64,000 nucleotides of DNA, taken from contig JAJEKV010000038.1 of the NCBI GenBank assembly GCA_021234155.1, forward strand, positions 6,194,926 through 6,258,925, written 5' to 3'. The translations under genes and the position numbers were made by a program. Below the pieces are notes generated by a model. It saw only the letters and a list, made by a program, of their open reading frames with translations. It searched no databases and was not told the origin of the DNA. This stretch comes from Isoetes taiwanensis. Its lineage: Eukaryota; Streptophyta; Lycopodiopsida; Isoetales; Isoetaceae. Positions within the stretch are counted from its first letter, which is position 1; each line of letters begins with the position of its first letter. Below, piece by piece: positions 11,893 through 26,000 of this stretch.

Positions 11893-11903
11893 CTATTTAT
11901 ATA
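11893..11903 (-). promoter_or_regulatory. TATA box (TATATAAATAG)
   Basis: A strong plant TATA box on the minus strand, about 30 bp ahead of the inferred leader exon of the unknown gene at 9.9-10.8 kb. Confidence 0.55.
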
Positions 11904-12662
11904 CCTGAGTTGTCCAATGTGGTGAGGGCAGCTGTAGTGGGCATGAATCAAGAATTTGATTTCACAAGCATTAATGACGCTGATGACTATAATATGTCAC
12001 TCATGCTCTTAATAGTTGTAAATAACTTGAGGGGTCAGGATGTCCCTGACCCGATTAAGCCGGAGGGATTCATTCTTAAAAAGATGGGATATTATTTAAT
12101 GATTGCCAATCATAGCAGTGAAAAGGACAGCGTGGTCTATGCATAAATGCTCCAGAAAGCTCCTTCCTTGTGGTCGTGGGCTTTGTCTCTCTAGTACTAT
12201 GCTTGGGTTTATGCTTGGGTTTTTTACTATTGCACAACTACATGGCCGACAGTCCCAGCCATTGGAGGCCGTTTCTTTTTCTAATCCGTTAATGAAGGTA
12301 GTTTGGAGGCGAGAACACAAGAAGGGCTTTTGGTTTGGCTCTTCTGCACTCTTCTCTCAGACTCCTGTTGTCTCAGAACCTAGATCTTAAAAAAATCGCC
12401 CTCTTGCTGCAACTATTCGCTCTTCTCTGCAACTAGTTGCTCTCCTCTTATGGGTTCCGGTCCAGCCAGATGCATCTTATCCTGTAACCTGCCCAAGTGC
12501 ATGCCTCAGAGGCCATTTTCCTGTAACCCGCCCAAGTTTCTGTGCTGGGAAGATGGCTGGGAGTCACTATCTCCATTATGCAGGTGGCTATTGGATAGTT
12601 ATGTCTCTTAGAAAATGCTAACAGATACGATGGTTATGAAAGACATTCAATATTCAATATAA

Positions 12663-12700
12663 GACTAGTAAACGTGTGCCCGGCGTTGCCGGGCTAATGT
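12663..12700 (-). mobile_element. Helitron 3' terminus (hairpin plus CTAG)
   Basis: On the minus strand the hairpin GCCCGGCAACGCCGGGC is followed by ACACGTTTA and then CTAG before T. This is the classic plant Helitron 3' end. The element body would extend to higher coordinates. A degraded relative (GTAAACGTGTGACTGGCATTGCC) lies at about 13109-13131, and a second intact end at 40559-40594. The matching 5' TC end was not identified. No Rep-helicase is seen downstream, so this is a non-autonomous copy. Confidence 0.75.
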
Positions 12701-13149
12701 TCTGACATGTGTTTTTACTCAGCCTTTAACGTCTATATGTGCAACTTTGACACATCGCATGTTGATATTGGCAACATTGGACATTATTTGCTTTTGTCAT
12801 TATTTTTGTTATTGAAATTGTCTAATGACAGTATCATCAATGTATTAACTTTGCGTTTATAGATTTTAGTAGAGAAAACAATGCTTTATAAGAAATAAGG
12901 AATGCCGGGGGGTTTAGGCATTGAAGCCATGGTCTTGCTATTTGAATCTCTTATATGGTGTCATGCAATTTAGTTGTTAGAAAATTAGGTGAAATCACCT
13001 TGATCAATTTATAGGCTTCGTGCTAGTATATGACATGATATTTCTAGCGTATAAGTCACGATATGTATTAATTGTATATAGAACACCCTCCAAAAAGTCT
13101 TTCTTTGTAAACGTGTGACTGGCATTGCCGTGCATAAATAATCGTGTTT

Positions 13150-16100
13150 TAACTCGAATAATGCAAGGCCAGAGTTGCATAAATGTTGACATTGTAAGGT
13201 TGTTAAATCTATCTTAGAGAGGTATTAAACAAAAAAATGGTTTGATTTATTTGTGAACATTAGTGAGTGTGAGGCTGTCGAGCTTAACTTAGTCAATGAT
13301 AAACTTAATGTAAATTGTCTTTGCTCACACAATATCAAAAGAAGTTCAATTTATCATGAGCATCTGTAGGTAAGTTTATCAAATTTGATTTCTCGATAAC
13401 ATCTTGTTGTTTCACTTCTCAGTAACATCTCTAAATGTATTTTCAATCCAACTTATGAGTACAATCAAAGAGCAATCTTGTTGTTTCACACCATAGACGA
13501 ATGCAAAAACATGAAGCCCATCTAATGTCATTGTTCCTACGAAAGTCTCTCTCTCAGATTCTCGATTGTAAATGATCTTGGATTTTGCAACACAAACCTA
13601 CTTCACTTGACATCTAAGTTGAGAGAAAGACACCAACTTTCTAATGTTCGAATATGAAAATACCATATTATATTGTGTTGTACTTTTGGATGTTGTGTTT
13701 TACTTTTTGTTTAGAGCCCAAACTATGTCATTATTAACCAATTCATATTCTTGCCATATTATGTCTTTCTTGCCTTCCATATATCAGATCATCCTTAACA
13801 AACTCCTAACTCATCATGAACCGACCAAGGCTACATTGTGGACATGATAATTTGGAACCAAAATTGAACATCAAGCTTTATAGTGCATGCCATATGAACA
13901 ATGGTTGTTTGTAATAAAGCAGCCATATTCATTTTGCTCACATTATTGAGGATGGGGATGGTGGTGAACCATGCATGCATCACACTTGGATAAAAGTGTT
14001 GCCAATAACATTCACAATCACGAACAAAATAAAAGGGTAAAAAAACAATCTGCAACCTTACTTGTTCCATGCTCAAATGAAAGAAAGTGCCAACTCTTCA
14101 TTCAACCAAAGTCCGCTGCAAATGCACAACATGCAGATCACTCTTAGACAGCTTCTAATCTATCCTAAAAGCTCAAAATTCAGGTACTGAAGAATCTAGT
14201 AGCCAATTACTGCTAGCATTGCATATAATCATAGACCATGAAAAAGACGCATGAAGACTAAAAAATGCAACTCTTGTTTACTTCCACCATATCCACCAAT
14301 TTGCAAGAAGCTTTCAGCTGGTCAAGAGGAACTGCAAAATAGCTTTAGATATTCTCATGCCTAAAGGTATTTCGACCAATACATCTATGCATTTCATATG
14401 AGAATGGATGCACATGAAGCTGGTAAAATTCCCTCCTCCACCAATCAGGTCTCCCTGCAACCCTCCAGATGGAGCATCAGCGCATGCTTATATTACACCA
14501 ATTCATTCGAGCATCTTCCCATGCCTATCAAGGTATAATCTTATTCAGTCTTAAATGTTGGAAACTTGAAATAGTGCACTAATTATGCATGCATGTCATT
14601 TAAACTCGCCCTAAAGGAACTAAAATAAATCTAATGACAAGCTGCTGCCATAAGAATCAAGAATCATGAATGGCACATCAGAATCAAGAAGGGCCTTAAG
14701 CAGAAAAGTTGTACAATGGGATTGGCTTAAATGGTAAAACTACACAAATAGAATTTCCTGTGATCTGCAATAAGGAATTACCATTCCAGCGTTTATACCA
14801 AAGATGGAGATGGAGAGGACTAAGATATCTATAATACTCTGAGTAACCAAGTTGTGCTGCTTGCCATATTGCATATTCTAACGAAAGCACTTTCTCACCA
14901 TGCTATGAAGCAATGCATCAAATTTTGCCAATAGCAAAGATGAAACAAACAAAAGACTAAATGTAGGACCAAATATAAATAATCTAATTATGGTCTGAAG
15001 CTGCTGTAGGTAATTACTTCCTTGCATCAAGTCATTCAAAAGATTTTGGTCGTTATCGGTCCATCTCAGTAGTTAAAAAGATGCAACAGAACAGGGCAAG
15101 ATGCAAAGTGAAAGAAAGATGCCAAGCTATTTTTTGCATCGTTGCAGGTGCCTATGAGATTAATAGAGCTCTTTTGGAAGCTACAACCAAATGATGCTGA
15201 GCAAGCATTAACATGGAGAAAGGTAAAACATGAAGCGAATATTATTAGGAGGGAAATTTTTATTAGAGTACTGAAGGCAAGGCTGCAAAAACCGGAAACA
15301 AAAGGCCTCTACATACACGGACAGAAATGAAGCTCTGCACCAAATTGATGAATCTGATCTATTTTGACTTTTGGACATGTTGCAAAGTTATTTTCTTCCA
15401 TTTTTATGCTGAAATGCCCCGAACCTTTAAATTTCTCAATACAATGCCAAGAATCATGCCATTACCTCTTCATGCTTGTTATTGTACATATTATTCCACA
15501 ACTTGACCTGAGCATTCCAGCTTGAAGTCATCAAACCATTTTGCCTCATTAACTTGCCAAATATACACCACAAAACAACCTACATTGCTTTTGTGCAAAC
15601 ATTCCCTTCTCAAAAACACTCAACAAATCGAAAACTAATAAGCCCAATTCTAATACGATAAAAAAAACCATGAAAATTTTCTTACCTGACCTTAAGTGCC
15701 TAATAGACAATCCTGACTGTCATGTAGATGCTATGAGAAAGGCAAAATAAATTATGGAGCATCTTTCTTCTGGAAAACCTTCCCAAATCAAAAGAATTGA
15801 ATCTTTGCAAAAATGAAAATCAAAGACAACCAAGTGATGTACTTTGTGAATATAAGCAAAGGCTTCTACCTGGGCGATTTTTCTTCTTCTGATATTTCCC
15901 AGTCTCATTGCAACCAAGTGCTCAGATTTGTCTCAACCAAAGAAAACCTACGACTGCTTCAGAGACTTGCCATTTGCTTCAACCATCTCCATTTTAAACT
16001 TAGTAAATCGAATCATGAAGCCCTTAAAATAGTTTTGAATAGATGAAGCTTAAACTCTACCGAAATTATTCTGGGAGAGCCTCTGAAGTGTTCCAAGTAT

Positions 16101-16190
16101 GGATTGCAAATGCGGGCAGGTTCTTTACAAATCTGCAACCAAATAGGAATACCACTAAGCAGAGGCAACGGAAAGCTTGACTACATATTC
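13150..16190. other. Non-coding DNA, no gene recognised
   Basis: Mostly AT-rich sequence, perhaps partly the body of the non-autonomous Helitron ending at 12663. A 62-residue plus-strand open frame at 15142-15330 has no recognisable domain. No structured repeat stands out. Confidence 0.4.
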
Positions 16191-16827
16191 CATGCATAGT
16201 TTCTCAACATGTCTTCTAATATCTGATTTGCACGTTCTGCCTGCCCACCATCAGTTTGGGAATGATATGATGTACTCCACTACAACTTTGCATGGGTTGT
16301 GTTGAAGATGTCCCTCCTTAAAGCACTTATGAACTTAAGGTCTCTGTCGGAGATGATTTCCCTTAGCATCCCTTGCGATATGAATATTTCCTTTGCTTAA
16401 AGCAAGATGGTGTTCAAGGTTGTATTTGTAGTTTGACACGACAAAAAGTGAGTCATATTGATGCTTGTCGAGCACTATTACTAAGGCACCATGACCCCTT
16501 GCTGTTCTTGGAAGTCTGGTTATAAAATCCATGCTCACAATCTTCTATTTCGCATTTGGCACTGCCAAGGGTTCTAAGGTTCCCGGAATTCAAAGTTGCT
16601 CTGCTTTCATTTGTTGATGTAGCTGACGCTGTCGAATGTAGTTGGTGATGTCCTTCTCCATGCAAGCCAAAAGTAACTACTTTTTATCTTATCACGAATC
16701 TGATATGGCCGGCTATTGGGCTATTATGAGTATCATGAAGGGTTAACTTTCTTACTCCTGATGCCTCTAGGACACAATGATTGTCCTTGTCATATAAAAT
16801 GTTGCCTTCCTTTTTATATCTCTGCAA

Positions 16828-17126
16828 GGTGAGGGCAGCCCGCCTGCAAAAGAAATGGGCAGTATACAGGGGAGGCGCAGCAATTATTCTAGATCAATGG
16901 CCTTCCAATCCTTGGACTGGCTATGTCTAGATAATTTTAGAAGCATAAATTTACCACGGCTAGCATTAGCATTAGCTTCTCTTATTCTTGGTAGCCTTTT
17001 AATATTTGGTTATTGTATTTGGTGATGGGGCCTAGTCCCCGGGTTTTAGATGGGCTGTTGCCCTTGCATGTGCCGTCCCATAACCCGTTGGGTTCCCGTG
17101 GACGTAAAAATTCTTATCTTATCTAT
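16828..17126 (+). mobile_element. SINE-like repeat, copy A, inserted in gypsy 1
   Basis: It begins AAGGTGAGGGCAGCCCGCCT and ends in a short TTATC/TATC tail. It shares its first ~150 bp with 57272-57526, including CAAAAGAAATGGGCAGT and TGTCTAGATAATTT, and the two diverge later. The tail of copy B is (CATC)n. Microsatellite tails are usual for retroposons mobilised by RTE-type LINEs. No clear tRNA-like boxes were seen. Confidence 0.6.
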
Positions 17127-20100
17127 AAGCTTCTCTTCCTTTATTTGTCCTTGCTTCCTTGCAAGAACTAGCCCATACTTCCTTGAATTCTTTGCTTGAG
17201 TGCAAAATCTCTTCAATCTTTTTGCCGAATTCATTGGACAAGGTGGAGATGGCATTGCAATGCACTCGAATCTCCAATAGTCGTCGAGAAAGTGTGTCAT
17301 CAACCACATTTAGTTTACCTGGTTTATAGACTACCTCGAAGTCATACTCTTCAAGGAATTCCATCCAGTGTCTTCACCTCAAATTGAAGATATATTCGAG
17401 GCTTTGGTGGTCTGTATCCAACTGAAATCACCTCCAAGCAAATACTACCTTATATGCGTAAAGCTCTTATGAACCTTAGACATTCCTGATCATCGGTGAA
17501 ATAATGTTGTTCGACATCATTCATCTTTTTGGAGTCGTATGAGATTACTCTTCCTTCTTGCATGAGGACTCCTCTAGTTGCCACTCACTGGCATCTGTTG
17601 ACAATGTGCAATCCAATCTTTGACTTTCTTGTGCTTAGTGAGATATGAGAAAGGGGCTGCTCATTTAGCAAAATCTTTTACAATTTGCCTATAATAATCC
17701 GCAAGGCATAAGAAGTTTCTCTTTTTGGACATATTCTTTGGAGCTGGTCAATTGAATATCACTTCAATCATTGCTGGATCGGTGGAGATTCTCTCTGGTG
17801 TCACTACATGCCCGACGTATTCCACCTTAGCACTCCTAGAGTTTAGCATAAAGACTATGCCGTCTCAACTTTTCTAATACTATTCTCAAATGAACCAGAT
17901 GTTCCTCCAAGGACTTACTGTAATTTAGAATGTCATCCAAAAAGAATGATGACAAACTCATCTAAAAAGTTTATAAAAACGTCATTCGTCAGACGCATAA
18001 ATGTTGTCAAGGCATTTGATAGACGGTAACTTATAGTGATCATACTGCATTCCAAAACCTATCTTATGGATGTTTTCCTCCAGATCTTAGATTGATTTTG
18101 AAGAATTGCTCCCTGGAGCTGGTCCATTAAGTCGTCTAGCCTTTGCAATGCGTACTTGTTCCTTATTGTATGCTTATTGAGTTGGCATTATACTTCCATC
18201 TTTCTTCTTCCCAAAGGGTACGGTTGCCACAAATGGTGATGATACTCTTGGCCTAAGGAACCCAAGTTCCATCAACTTCTTCCATTGCCTCTTGAGTTTC
18301 GTTATCTGGCTTTACATCGGGTGCAAGAGTAATTATGCATTCTATGCCTCTATAGGATGGAGTCTCTCGGATTTCATCCGGAAAGATGTTATGAAGCTCT
18401 TTCATTACATCACAATTGCCTTAGATAACTGATTGAAACTAAGGTCTTCCTTTATATACTTGCAATCGGGGTCGTCAACTTGCAGCTTAGGATATCTGTG
18501 GCCGCATCTTTTTTAATGTACTTACCTAGCTTTTTGGGTGACATCATGCATTGCATGACTGAAATGACTTCCTTAACTTTAATTGTACAGTGCTTGCCAT
18601 TTGGTGCTAGGATGGACATTTCTTGGTTATTGTAATCAATTATTCTCTTACTCGGGTCTTGATTATTCCATGTCTACTATGAGGTCGTACTTGTCGCTGA
18701 TAACTTCGGCGCCGATGCTTACTTTGCTCCGCTTAAGGTGATGTCGAAGTTGACTTTTGTTCCTTTGGTACTGGGAATTGTTCCATCTTGCCATACTTTC
18801 CGGTGTACTTAGATTTAGGAGTCTTATCATTAAAGATATTTGCCGTCTAGGAGATTATGAGTTAATGAATTATTTACATAAGTCCTTTCGCCACAAGGTT
18901 TTGTCATCAAGACATTTCCTTTGGTCACAAAAGTCTATTGCAATCAGATAATTATTCTCGTTCTAGATCTAATCTAGACTCTAGGAATTACACCTTTCTT
19001 GGTTATTACCCTCTAGAAATAGTCCCACCTTTGAGTTGATGCCATCTAAGAAGTTGGCCAGACTTGTTAGATTGCTTCTCTTCCTTGGGTCGGATTATTC
19101 CTTATGTTGTGGAGGTACTCATGTTATACATGGTCAACAATTATCCTAGTAGTGAATCCTGCTTAGTGAGGTGATCAGGCTCACAAAGAGGTTCCAATAT
19201 GTTGGATATCCGTCAACAAATGTGTATACCTTTAGTTACTCGATATGTTTTTCTTCCCAATCCTTGAAGTTGTGCTCAATTCTTGGGCCCATTCTTTTAA
19301 ATAAATAATTAAATAAAAATTCATGGGGAATTGCTTCCCGATCCCATCATGGATGTTATCATCCATCTAATATATTCGACTATCTAACCATAGAAATTCG
19401 GGCTTGCTAAAAGCTCATGTACTCATCATTCATTGGCATAGCAAGGCGATGTTGCCCTCAAGTTGTTGAAGAACTTGACCTCCTTGGAGTTGTGTATAAT
19501 CCTTCATAGACCTTTGTCTTTTTGTTGAATATCTTCTATTTGTGCTCCCCTAGATGTCGAGGTTGACTTCTCGCATTAGGGGAAACCATGGTAATGGACT
19601 TGGTGACGTGGTTGATGATGTAAGGTCTTTATGTCGCTTCCCAAAAGCTTGGGGGTCATGTTCTTCACTCTATAGAATCTTCCATATTGAATCATCATGT
19701 CTTGAAGGTTAGAAGATTTGAGAATGATTCATCTAACTCCTCCTTTGATCATGTTGTGTTGACTCTATCGATCTCCTTCATGCCTGCTCTTGAGCTTGGC
19801 AGTCGCATGTTGCTGATATAAGAGTGATGACAATGTTGTGTGTTTCACCACTTCAAATTGTTCAACCTCTCCTCCTTCTTAGGAATTAAGCTTATTTGCA
19901 TCCATGTGCAAGATCTCTAAACTTGCAGTAATCAATTATTACTATTATGCCTTGTTTTATTGTTGATGGACCTCTGGATCTCTAAGGCTAGGAGGTCATT
20001 GTGATCTTTCTGCAAGGAAATTGTGCTATCAAGGTACCACAGAGAATCTGAGCTGACGATGATGAAGTTGGTTGCAGTCTGGCTGTACTCTTATTCTCGA

Positions 20101-20945
20101 GCAATCTGGCCTCAATGGCGTGCAATTCATCCTTAGCCAAAGCTTCTCTGTTTGAAGTCTAGATCTAATACTGCCATGAGCCTGTATGTCTAAGATGGCT
20201 GTCCTCCATAGGAGGTGCGCTCGGTGTCCTCTATTAGAAACTCCTGATGTAAATAATTGATGAAGTCATTTATTTGTTGGTCGCGGAGCTATGACAATAG
20301 CCCATCATTGTGGAGCCCTTTCTCGGAGCACTATGGCACTTGGAGAATATTCTTGGCTAGAAGATATTCCTCCCATACTATGATCAACAGCGTAAGTGCC
20401 TTGATGCTCATCAGTTGTTTAGCCGCCCTTCTTGGCATTCATGTGTTTGTCCTCGATGTCTTAATTGTCCTTTCTGCAGTCTTCTGTTCATTATTTGAGC
20501 TTGGCTCTCCTGTTTCCCCTGTTGATCATTGCCACGATGAAGTTTCCTTTATAAGGTGTCCTTTGCTTTCGACTTCCTTGATGTGCGCGAGCAGCTCTCG
20601 TATTGAAAGGATCAAGGGTCTACAACGAAGGTCCGCCTAGTCTATTTGACCGGCCAAATGTGCATAACATACAACAAATGTCTATGTCTACTGACTCTAG
20701 AGTTCCTATATGCATGTATTCCACCTGCTGAGATGGGTTGGTAACAAGACTCCATGTCTCTGGGTAGACTCGGTGTACTAGGCCAATAGAAATTAGTGTA
20801 CTAGGTAAAACATTGGCTAGAACTAGGTAGGTAATTTATTTTAAGCTCTTTTGAAAGTGTGGCTGCTAGATCTGCTTGAAGGCGACTCATGGCGTGCCAA
20901 TAATGCAGACGAGACCCTGACAACCCTCTCTGGCATGGGATGAGT

Positions 20946-21210
20946 CGCCTAGGCCATAGGAAACTCAGTTGACATGACTCATGGGGTGCAATAGTAGCTA
21001 GGCCATAGGAAACTTCGTTGACATGACTCATGGGGTGCAATAGTAGCTAGGCCATAGGAAACTCATGGGGTGCAATAGTAGCTAGGCCATAGGAAACTCA
21101 GTTGACATGACTCATGGGGTGGAATAGTAGCTAGGCCATAGGAAACTTAGTAGCTAGGCCATAGGAAACTCAGTTAATTTATGACTCATGGGGTGGAATA
21201 GTAGCTAGAA
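20946..21210. repeat. Minisatellite, ~50-bp unit (CTCATGGGGTGCAATAGTAG)
   Basis: About five imperfect tandem copies containing CTCATGGGGTGCAATAGTAG and AGGCCATAGGAAACTCAGTT. It sits inside the gag region of gypsy element 1. Confidence 0.85.
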
Positions 21211-21264
21211 AACCATGCATTGGACTTATGCACAACATTAGGGTAGGGAACTCACTCACTCACA

Positions 21265-21620
21265 GACATTGGCATGGGATAAGTCTTGTTATTGGCATGG
21301 GTGTTTAGGGTAGGGCTTACAACTAGCAAACTCACTCACAGACATTGGCATGGGATAAGGCTTGTTATTGGCATGGATATATACAACTAGCAAACTCACT
21401 CACATTGGCATGGGATAGGGCTTGTTATTGGCATGGGTGTATACGACTAGCAAACTCACTCACATTGGCATGGGATAGGGCTTGTTATTGGCATGGGTGT
21501 TATATAACTAGCAAACTCCTACTTAACAATCCCAAACTAACATGGGATAAGGCTTGTTATTGGCATGGGTGTTATACAACTAGCAAACTCCTACTTAACA
21601 ACCCCAAACTAACACAACCC
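21265..21620. repeat. Minisatellite, ~60-75-bp unit (TTGGCATGGGATAAG)
   Basis: Five tandem copies start near 21268, 21342, 21404, 21464 and 21538. Each carries GGCTTGTTATTGGCATGG and ACTAGCAAACTC with variable spacing. It adjoins the previous minisatellite but is unrelated in sequence. Confidence 0.85.
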
Positions 21621-23056
21621 ACAATGTAGAATTGCTAGCTCTAATTTTGCATGCACTAGCATTATGGAAGCTAGATAGCACTTAAATGGTCAATTTATAA
21701 CTTATAATTAGCATAGTCTTTTTACAACTTATAACTAGCATAGCTTATAAAATACTAAATTCTATCCATAATTGTGCGAGATCTCCTGATCGTCGGACTC
21801 ACTCTAACATTGGCGTTGTACTTTTGACTATCTCCTGAATGGCGCTTCTCTAGATTGAGAGGTTTGTACACTGCTAAAAATGCCAAATTTCTTGAAGAAG
21901 CCGGTTGTGCTTCGAGTTCGGGTCGTGGCGGAAGTTGTGCTTCGAGTTCGGGCCGTGTGGCTTCAAGTCGAAAAGGTGGCTTGTCGAGGTTACATCTTGA
22001 TCTACTGCTTTGGATGAACTTGGGAACTTTCTGCTTATAGCATCATGAACCTTATATACTTCCTTCTTCTCCTGCTCGTTATATCATGCTTCAATTTGAA
22101 GGGGTTCTTCCATGTCACATAATCTTCCTCGATTTCTACGTCTTTGGGCATACTAGAATTGGTAGCCTTGCCGCCTGTTTTTCGGCCTTCTCCTCATGTT
22201 AGGGTACCTTTTACTCTGGCTCTCGTACTATTATTGCATTCGCTGATCTTCCCACCATTTGGCGGTTTTCTAGGTCCTCCTCCCCTTCTCTTACCTTCTA
22301 TTCTTTGGTGTGCTTGTTCTTCTACCTCCTTGGTTTGCTCTCCCTGTTAGCTCCTCTTGGGCCACTTCTTCTTGTTAAGATGCTGACTCCCATTTCCCTG
22401 AGGAACTTCCTGAAGCATTGAGGGTTTGGTCCACCATGATGTCAAGGGGGTTATTGGGTAAATTCAAGCTACTAGAGTTTGCATCCCACCTGGGTCACCT
22501 TTTGAGTGAAACTTGCTTATTCGGTGTACTCCATGACGACTAGAAAATTTCCCCTAGAATTTGCCTTACAATAAGAAAGGGCTCGAGGATAGAATCTTGA
22601 AAGATCTAAGGATTGGGGGTACTTTTCAAGAGATTTTAGCGGTCACCTTTTTTTAAGTGTGAATATATTATAACCAAGGGTTATTAATTAAAGTACTTTT
22701 TCTAATTACTTAACTATCTTTTAAAATTTTTCTATTTGTTTGGGCCAAATATTGGTCATCGCACCATTTTCTTTGCAAGCTTCCTATTGAGCGATTCTTC
22801 GTTCAGTTTTCACTTGTAAAATGGGGCTCATGAACAACTTTGAGCTCAAATTTACTAGAAGGTTTGTTTTGACTCTCTATTTCAAAATTAGCTCGCTTTA
22901 ACAACTAGATTTAACTTGCTAATGACATGCTAATGATGGAAGAAAAAAAATTCTCCCAATTTTTGAGGTTCATATTAGGGTTTTACCCCCAAATTTTCTA
23001 CTAGGTCAGTTAGCTACTTAGAAAAATGGCCAGTGCTTGATCTTGATCAACCAAGA

Positions 23057-26000
23057 TCATTGTTCTGATACCATTATGACGCTCGTAAGACATTGGTAGC
23101 CATAATTGATCATAAAAGGAGACATCCTTGAAGACTCCTGCCTAGTACTATTATAGGTAAACTCCACCAAATGGATATAATCTGCCCATTGGGATTGCTT
23201 GTTCCAGACATAGTTACGTACTATGTCCTCAATTATGCAATTGGTACGCTCTGTTTGGCCATCCGTTTGCGGGTGGTAAGCTATGCTCATAGCAAGCTTA
23301 GTTTGAATAGTGCTAAGAAAATCTTTCCAAAATACACTAACAAACTTAAGATCCCGATCCGATATAATGGTACGGAAACAACTCCTTGGTGAACAAGGTA
23401 GTATCTAATGCAGGGTGTGCCATTTTAAAAAGCTTGTCGACCACCACCATTAAGGCATCAAAGCCCCTCAAGGTGCGCGAAAGCCCCAAGATGAAATCCA
23501 TGGTAATAACTTCCCATTTTGCATTAGGGACATCTAAGGGTTGCAGTTCCCCTGGAATGCTGATATATCTGACATTGCTTAATGCATCGGCCGTGCTTCT
23601 TCATATCTGGCCAAAAATAGCTGGAGCGGATCTTGAAATATGACTTCATAAATTCTGCGTGCCCCGCTATAGGACTGTTATGTGTATCGTGGAGAATGAG
23701 CTTACGAAGAACTTCAGACGTGTCGGGAATACATAACTTATCCTTGTAATAAAGGAGATCACCTTCCTTCTTATAATGGCGGAAAGCCTCCCTTTCCTTA
23801 GATGTTCTGACTTCCTTGGATAGACTTTGCCATATCTCTCGAAATTCAGGATCTGCTGGAAGAGCCTGCTGTATCTGTACCAAACTTGCTGGGGAGCATA
23901 GAAATAGCATTACAATACGTTTGAGTGATCAATGGATGTCTGGAAAGCGCATCGGTGATCATATTATACTTGCCTGGCTTATAGACTACTTCAAAATCAT
24001 ACTCTTCCAGGAATTCCATCCATCATCACTGCCTCAGATTGAGGTGGGGTTGCATAAAAATATATTGGAGGCTTTGATGATCGGTATCCAACTGGAATTG
24101 TCTCCCAAGCAAGTAATGCCTCCAAATGCACAGGGCACGCACGATAGCAAGCAATTCTTGGTCATGTGTGGGGTAACACTGTTCTATATCATTCATCTTT
24201 TTAGAATCATAGGCAATTACCCTACCTTCTTGCATCAATACTCCACCGGTAGCAATCTTACTGGCATCTGTGGCAACCTACTTATTCTTCTGAGGATCAG
24301 GCAAGGTGAGAATTGGAGTGGTTGTCAATGCATCCTTCAATGTTTGAAACCCGGCTTGGACCTTGACCTTTCAGCGTACCATCCAATCCTTAACCTTCTC
24401 ATCTTTTGTAAGATCCATAAGAGGTGCGACAAACTTAGCAAAGTCTTTAACAAACTTGCGGTAATATCCGGCTAAGCCTAGAAAGCTGCGGACCTCTGAC
24501 ACATTTGTTGGGATCGGCCAATCTTTTACTGCTTCAACCTTGGCGGGATCTGTAGTTATATCCTCTGCAGAGACAATATGTCCCAAGTAATCAACCTTAG
24601 TGGTTGCAAACCTACACTTGGAGAACTTGGCATAAAGCTGGTGACGTCTCAACTTCTGCAAGGCTAAACGAAGATGACCTCTAAGGTTTTTCTGTATATG
24701 AGGATATCATCGAAGAATATGATGACAAAGTCATCAAAATACTCACGGAAAACATCGTTCATCAACCCCATGAATGTGACGGGAGCATTAGTTAGCCCAA
24801 ACGGCATAATAGTGAACTCATAATGCCCATAGCGTGTCCGGAATGCGGACTTATAGATGTCATCCTCCTTAATCCTTATCTGATGATATCCTGAATGAAG
24901 ATCAATCTTTATGAAATACTTAGCTCCTTGCAATTGATCCATCAAATCATCGGCACGCGGTAAAACGTACCGATTCTTAATTGTGTGCTTGTTCAGTTGC
25001 CTATAGTCAATTCACATCCTTAAAGTGTCATCCTTCTTCTTTACAAACAAAATAGGTGCACCAAAGGGTGATACACTTGGTCGAATGAACTCCAATTTAA
25101 GAAGCAATTGCAACTATTTCTTAAGCTCGGTTAACTCAGGTGTACTCATTCTGTATGGAGCATTACTGGTAGGCTTTGTGCCTGGTTCCAAAGTAATTTC
25201 ACACTCCACGCCTCTGAAAGATGGCAACTTATGAATCTCATGTGGAAAGAGGTCGTGGTACTCTCGAAGGACGGCTGCTATTGCCGTTATGAATCTCATG
25301 TGGAAAGAGGTCGTGGTACTCTCGAAGGATTGCCGGGGCCAAGGTATCAATAACGTCCTCCTGTTTAGGCTTTGTGTCTACCAAGCCTAACAACACAAGC
25401 AACCTGATACTTATTTATAGCTTTATCCAACCGACACAATGAAATACACTGCATAATTGGAATAACTAGGTTACCTGCGATGGTTATTCGTGCTCCATTA
25501 GTTGTGTTAAAGGTGATTTTCCACGTTTCACAATCAATGTTGGCCTTTGAAGCAGCCAAGAATTCCATGCCCACAATAAGATCATGACGACCAATATTCA
25601 TGATCTGGCTCCTAGAGCAATGGGTGCTCCGGGCAACTGAATGTTAAAATTGATACATCGACCCTGTGTATGGCATACGACCCCACTAGCCAACGTGACT
25701 GGATGTGGCTTTGACTTCAAGGGAGTCAGCTGTAAAGCTTCTGCCATTCTAGGGGAGGCAAAATTGTGCATGCTACCCGTGTACATCAAAATGATAAAGG
25801 GCTTATGGTCTACTTGGCCAACCGTGGATATGACAGAAGGTTGACTATCTGCTTGACCTGTCTCAATAGCGGCATAAATGTGAGACTCGCCTTGTATATA
25901 GCCTGGTGCCTCGTCATCAACAACGTTCTCCGGTCCAAGTGGGCCTATGACATCCTCCCAATCCACTTCGGCAAGAGCAGCTTGGGCAGTCTGGCTAATG

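Larger units (their letters stand above)
16195..23073 (-). mobile_element. Decayed Ty3/gypsy retrotransposon 1, interrupted
   Basis: Read on the minus strand from high to low coordinates. A primer-binding site-like TGGTATCAGAAC (23062-23073) is followed by an untranslated leader and a gag-like start near 22437. Traces of protease (about 18.5-18.9 kb), reverse transcriptase (about 17.8-18.2 kb), RNase H (17.4-17.6 kb, ending EEYDFEVVYKPGKLNVVDD at 17.3 kb) and integrase follow. The integrase remnants read MDFITRLPRTARG at 16.5 kb and a degenerate HPQTDG.AER block near 16.2 kb. All frames are broken. A SINE-like insertion splits it at 16.83-17.12 kb, and tandem repeats fill the gag region. No LTRs were identified. 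Confidence 0.8.

Noticed and set aside
20801-21630. CRISPR-like array
   Set aside because: The units are contiguous minisatellite repeats of varying length without unique spacers, in a eukaryotic genome.
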